A stretch of 64,000 nt of DNA from Paenisporosarcina sp. FSL H8-0542 (GTDB taxonomy: Bacteria > Bacillota > Bacilli > Bacillales_A > Planococcaceae): contig NZ_CP152050.1 in assembly GCF_038632915.1 (NCBI RefSeq), positions 1,829,001-1,893,000 of the forward strand, in the 5' to 3' direction. The notes beneath the pieces are model-generated. The model had not been told where the DNA came from and did not search any database. It saw only the letters and a program-made list of their open reading frames with translations. Each line of letters opens with the position of its first letter. Position 1 is the first letter of the stretch. Of this stretch, positions 61,062 through 64,000 are shown one piece after another. The translations under genes and the position numbers were made by a program.

Positions 61062-62087
61062 TTATTTCACCAATTCTGCAGTTTCAGAATTCACCTTTTC
61101 CATAACTGACGTACTATGAAGTGGCTGAACTTTTGAAGATGGATCAATATAAACTTTTGCATTGCTAATTGCTGTTGGAGCCTCTCCAAAACCTGAAGCA
61201 ATCAGTTTTACTTTGCCTTCATATGTGCAAATATCTCCCGCAGCGAAAATGCCAGGAATACCAGTTTCCATTCTTGAATTTACGACAATGCTGTTTTTCT
61301 CAAGAGTCATGCCCCAGTTCTTGATGGGACCAAGTGACGATACAAATCCATAATTGACTAGTACAGCATCTACATCAATGATAGTTCTTTCGTTGCTTTT
61401 TACTTCTTTCAATACAACCTGTGTAATGCGGTCTTCTCCACTTAACTCTGCAGGGACGAAGGGAGTCAGCACTGTTACAGAGGAGTTTTTCATCTTTTCC
61501 ACTGTGTTTTCATGTGCTCGGAATTTATCGCGACGGTGAGCAATGGATACTTTCTGTGCGATTGGCTCCAGCATGAGTGCCCAGTCAACTGCAGAATCTC
61601 CCCCACCAAAAACATGTACTTTTTTCCCGGCAAATTGTTGTAAATCATTGATCAAATAATGAAGATTGCTTTCTTCAAATTTCAATGTATCTTCCAAATC
61701 CAGTTTCTTCGGATGGAATGCTCCATTACCTGCTGTTATCAATATGGTTTTTGAATAATGGATGCCCTTACTCGTTATAAGCTTAAATGTGCCATCGGCT
61801 TGTCTTTCAAGTGCCTCCACCTCTTGATTCAAACAAATCGTTTGTTCAAATTGACCCATTTGTTCTAGTAAGTTATCAATAAGTTTTTGTGCAGATATTT
61901 TCGGAAAACCGGCAACATCATAAATATATTTTTCTGGATACAACGCAGACAATTGCCCTCCAAGTTGCGGGAGGCTTTCAATAATTTTGCAGGACATATT
62001 ACGGAGTCCAGCATAAAAGGCGGAGAATAAACCGATGGGTCCTCCCCCAATAATCGTTACGTCATACACTTCCCGATCATGAGACAT
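61062..62087 (-). CDS. Ferredoxin/flavodoxin-NADP+ reductase, thioredoxin-reductase-like (YumC type)
   Basis: About 341 residues from ATG 62087, 8 bases behind AGGGGG. FAD motif [16 protein letters not shown] and NADP motif [15 protein letters not shown] with HRRDKFRAH are present, and [25 protein letters not shown] is near the end. The Cys-x-x-Cys of thioredoxin reductase is absent, which defines YumC-type FNR. The epoxidase PaaABC needs electrons, in E. coli from PaaE, which is missing here. This reductase, directly ahead of paaA, probably takes over that supply through a ferredoxin or flavodoxin. Confidence 0.82.
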   Translation of the reverse strand: MSHDREVYDVTIIGGGPIGLFSAFYAGLRNMSCKIIESLPQLGGQLSALYPEKYIYDVAGFPKISAQKLIDNLLEQMGQFEQTICLNQEVEALERQADGTFKLITSKGIHYSKTILITAGNGAFHPKKLDLEDTLKFEESNLHYLINDLQQFAGKKVHVFGGGDSAVDWALMLEPIAQKVSIAHRRDKFRAHENTVEKMKNSSVTVLTPFVPAELSGEDRITQVVLKEVKSNERTIIDVDAVLVNYGFVSSLGPIKNWGMTLEKNSIVVNSRMETGIPGIFAAGDICTYEGKVKLIASGFGEAPTAISNAKVYIDPSSKVQPLHSTSVMEKVNSETAELVK

Positions 62088-62139
62088 TATCATTTCCCCC
62101 TACATTATCGTTCGTTCTTTAATAGCACAGTTAAAAAAA

Positions 62140-62175
62140 CATTTCGTTTTTATATATAACACTTTATATACGTTT
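62140..62175 (-). promoter_or_regulatory. Promoter/operator region of the reductase gene
   Basis: AAAACGTATATAAAG on the - strand shares AACGTATATA with the paaA operator. GTTATATATAAA next to it offers a -10-like TATATA. The common element suggests control of reductase and epoxidase by one regulator. Confidence 0.35.
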
Positions 62176-62332
62176 TGCTATAATTCTGTAATACTTACTT
62201 TAGATTAATAGCGGGAGAGTTAGATGTCAATAATAATTTCAGAAAATTCCAAATGGAATACTCCTTCATCTTTCATCGCAATTCCTAACCCCGTTCCAAG
62301 AATAGGGTTAATAATAGAAAATATTAAAATGA

Positions 62333-62369
62333 AGCCAAAATAAAAAGCCCCGCCAAATTTGGCGAGGCC
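62333..62369 (-). terminator. Terminator of the oligoendopeptidase gene
   Basis: GCCTCGCCAAATTTGGCGGGGC forms a tight hairpin on the - strand and is followed by TTTTTATTTTGG. It lies about 75 bases after the oligopeptidase stop. Confidence 0.78.
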
Positions 62370-62444
62370 TTGTCTCTTTTCTAGCTTTGTTAATCGATGT
62401 TGTTGGTTGCTTATCGTACATTTGCGCACATCATTAAACAGCCC

Positions 62445-64000
62445 TTAAAGTGCTTTATCGTCAATTGAATTTAACCATTGTTCAATTGGGCCGATTACGG
62501 ATTCAACGCAACCATCTTCGAATGGTGAAATCAAATTGGCTTCTTTTACAAGTCCTGTAAACGACAGACTTCCTCCAATTTTACATAAGTGTACATAATC
62601 TGCCCAAGCTTGCTCACGGTCTTCTAACGTTCGTTTGAAGAACTGGAATGCACAGATTTGAGCCAATGTATAATCAATATAATAGAACGGACTTTGATAA
62701 ATATGGCCTTGTCGTTGCCAGAACCCACCTCTGTTTAAGTAGTCATTACCGTCATAATCACGGTGTGGCAAATATTTTTCCTCAAGCTCACTCCAAGCCT
62801 TTTTACGTTCAGCTGGCGATGCCTCCGGATTTTCATAAACAAAGTGTTGGAATTCATCCACAGCCACCCCATATGGCAAGAATTCAAGCGAACTGCTTAA
62901 ATGGGAAAATTTGTATTTATCCGTATCCTCCTTAAAGAAGTTTTCCATCCATGGCCAAGTAAGAAATTCCATACTCATAGAATGAATTTCACACGCTTCG
63001 TATGTTGGCCAATTATATTCAGGGATTTCAAAATGACGACTTGAATACACTTGGAATGCGTGTCCCGCTTCATGTGTGAGAACATCTATATCTCCAGATG
63101 TACCGTTAAAGTTAGAAAAAATGAAAGGTGCTTTGTAATCTTCGATATACGAACAGTACCCACCGCTTGCTTTCCCTTTTTTCGCGACAAGATCCATCAA
63201 GTTATTGTCTATCATGAAATCAAAGAATTCACTTGTTTCCTTCGACAATTCATCATACATTTTTTTGCCACCATCTATGATCCACTCCGGTGAACCTTTT
63301 GGTGTGGCATTTCCGGTTTTGTAATTGATTGATTCATCGTAGTATTTGAAATCATCTACCCCGATGCGAGCCTGCTGACGTTCTTTTAACTTGGATGCCA
63401 ACGGAACAATGAAATCCTTGACCTGATCACGGAAGTTCATGACCATTTTCGCGTCATAATCTGTGCGAATCATACGATAATAGCCCAGTTCCACAAAGTT
63501 TTTGTATCCTAATGTACGGGCAATTTCCGTTCGAACTTTTACCAAATCATCAAAAATCCGATCGAGTTGCTGCTCGTTTTCTGCGAAAAAGCTAAAGTAG
63601 GCGTCTTTTGCCCGTTTCCTCATGTCACGGTCTGTAGATTCAGTGAATGGCTGCATCTGTGCCAAGGTACGCTCTTCATTTTCAAAATTGATTTTGGCAG
63701 ACGCAATCAATTGTTGATATTCTGATGAGAGTTTATTCTCTTTTTGCATCATTGGAATGACTTCAGAAGAAAAAGATTTAATCTGTGCTTCCGCAATGGC
63801 AAATAATTGAGTGCCCCACTTTTCTTCCAACTCGTTACGGAAAGATGAGCTCACCAGTGACTTATAATATTTTGTAATTAAATCATCTACTTTTGGACTT
63901 AGTTCATCGAAGTAGTCCCGTTCCGCTTTGTAAAACTCGTCATTCGTGTCAATTGAATTTCTGATGTAGACAATGTTCATCATCGTTCCCACATGGTTTC
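62445..64000 (-). CDS. M3 family oligoendopeptidase (PepF-like), 5' end outside the window
   Basis: At least 518 residues to TAA/stop 62445, open to the window edge. GTG 63992 is in frame but the family has about 45 further residues, and the codons before it keep the frame open, so the gene is treated as partial. Zinc motif LTHEAGHAF (HExxH) at mid-protein and the distant Glu in YEACEIHSMSMEFL are intact; PHRDYDGNDYLNRGGFWQRQGHIY is the substrate-binding region. It cleaves short peptides in the cytoplasm. It is not functionally tied to the paa genes. Confidence 0.88.
   Translation of the reverse strand, partial: NHVGTMMNIVYIRNSIDTNDEFYKAERDYFDELSPKVDDLITKYYKSLVSSSFRNELEEKWGTQLFAIAEAQIKSFSSEVIPMMQKENKLSSEYQQLIASAKINFENEERTLAQMQPFTESTDRDMRKRAKDAYFSFFAENEQQLDRIFDDLVKVRTEIARTLGYKNFVELGYYRMIRTDYDAKMVMNFRDQVKDFIVPLASKLKERQQARIGVDDFKYYDESINYKTGNATPKGSPEWIIDGGKKMYDELSKETSEFFDFMIDNNLMDLVAKKGKASGGYCSYIEDYKAPFIFSNFNGTSGDIDVLTHEAGHAFQVYSSRHFEIPEYNWPTYEACEIHSMSMEFLTWPWMENFFKEDTDKYKFSHLSSSLEFLPYGVAVDEFQHFVYENPEASPAERKKAWSELEEKYLPHRDYDGNDYLNRGGFWQRQGHIYQSPFYYIDYTLAQICAFQFFKRTLEDREQAWADYVHLCKIGGSLSFTGLVKEANLISPFEDGCVESVIGPIEQWLNSIDDKAL

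Noticed and set aside
62220-62429. 69-codon open frame on the - strand downstream of the oligoendopeptidase
   Set aside because: It runs straight through the strong terminator hairpin at 62333-62369 and has no good ribosome site.

Overview
The window looks like a chromosomal segment from a low-GC Gram-positive bacterium of the Bacillales, most likely a Planococcaceae relative (Sporosarcina/Lysinibacillus type). The grounds are AGGAGG-type ribosome sites, sigma-A promoters, a T-box leader, a cre site, YitT/YumC/DUF4179-type genes and two phenylalanine dehydrogenases of the Sporosarcina/Lysinibacillus kind. The genus is inference. No rRNA, tRNA or CRISPR array was seen.

Region 1 (1-12.3 kb, + strand) is a cell-surface polysaccharide cluster. 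It holds a nucleotide-sugar dehydrogenase tail, a WlbA/WbpB-like dehydrogenase, a WbpE-like aminotransferase and an LpxD-like N-acyltransferase, which together suggest a 2,3-diamino uronic acid sugar. Also present are a Wzx-type flippase, a glycosyltransferase with an apparent AUC/AUU start, a priming sugar transferase, and decorating enzymes (FemAB-like transferase, decarboxylase-like PLP enzyme, ATP-grasp ligase, formyltransferase plus PIG-L deacetylase). An eleven-unit degenerate repeat of about 20 bp lies inside the cluster.

Region 2 (12.3-26.9 kb) is mosaic. It contains a decayed LAGLIDADG endonuclease gene, a compact type I toxin-antitoxin cassette (27-residue holin-like peptide plus convergent antisense RNA) with LexA-like boxes abutting two TATAAT elements, and a probably leucine-type T-box in front of an acetyltransferase/methyltransferase pair. 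It also holds an ECF sigma/DUF4179 pair, Tn3-family remnants, an ABC exporter, a broken YhgE gene, and a DUF350/GSP-synthase/lipoprotein module.

Region 3 (27.1-62.1 kb, nearly all - strand) is a large aromatic amino acid catabolic island. It comprises (a) a homoprotocatechuate operon, hpaG1-G2-F-B-C-dapA-like-E-D; (b) an ABC importer; (c) a 2-oxoacid dehydrogenase complex (E3, E2, E1beta, E1alpha) with two phenylalanine dehydrogenases flanking an FlK-like thioesterase; (d) an NMO-like flavoprotein and divergent paaY; and (e) after four unrelated genes, the phenylacetyl-CoA (paa) operon with paaX and a ferredoxin-NADP reductase. No phenylacetate-CoA ligase is visible. The layout suggests Phe is deaminated to phenylpyruvate and decarboxylated straight to phenylacetyl-CoA, which Paa enzymes degrade. 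Tyr could follow the same route to 4-hydroxyphenylacetyl-CoA, then be hydrolysed to 4-hydroxyphenylacetate for the Hpa operon. This joint route is the main hypothesis offered here; it is inferred from gene content and order. The window ends inside an M3-family oligoendopeptidase gene.
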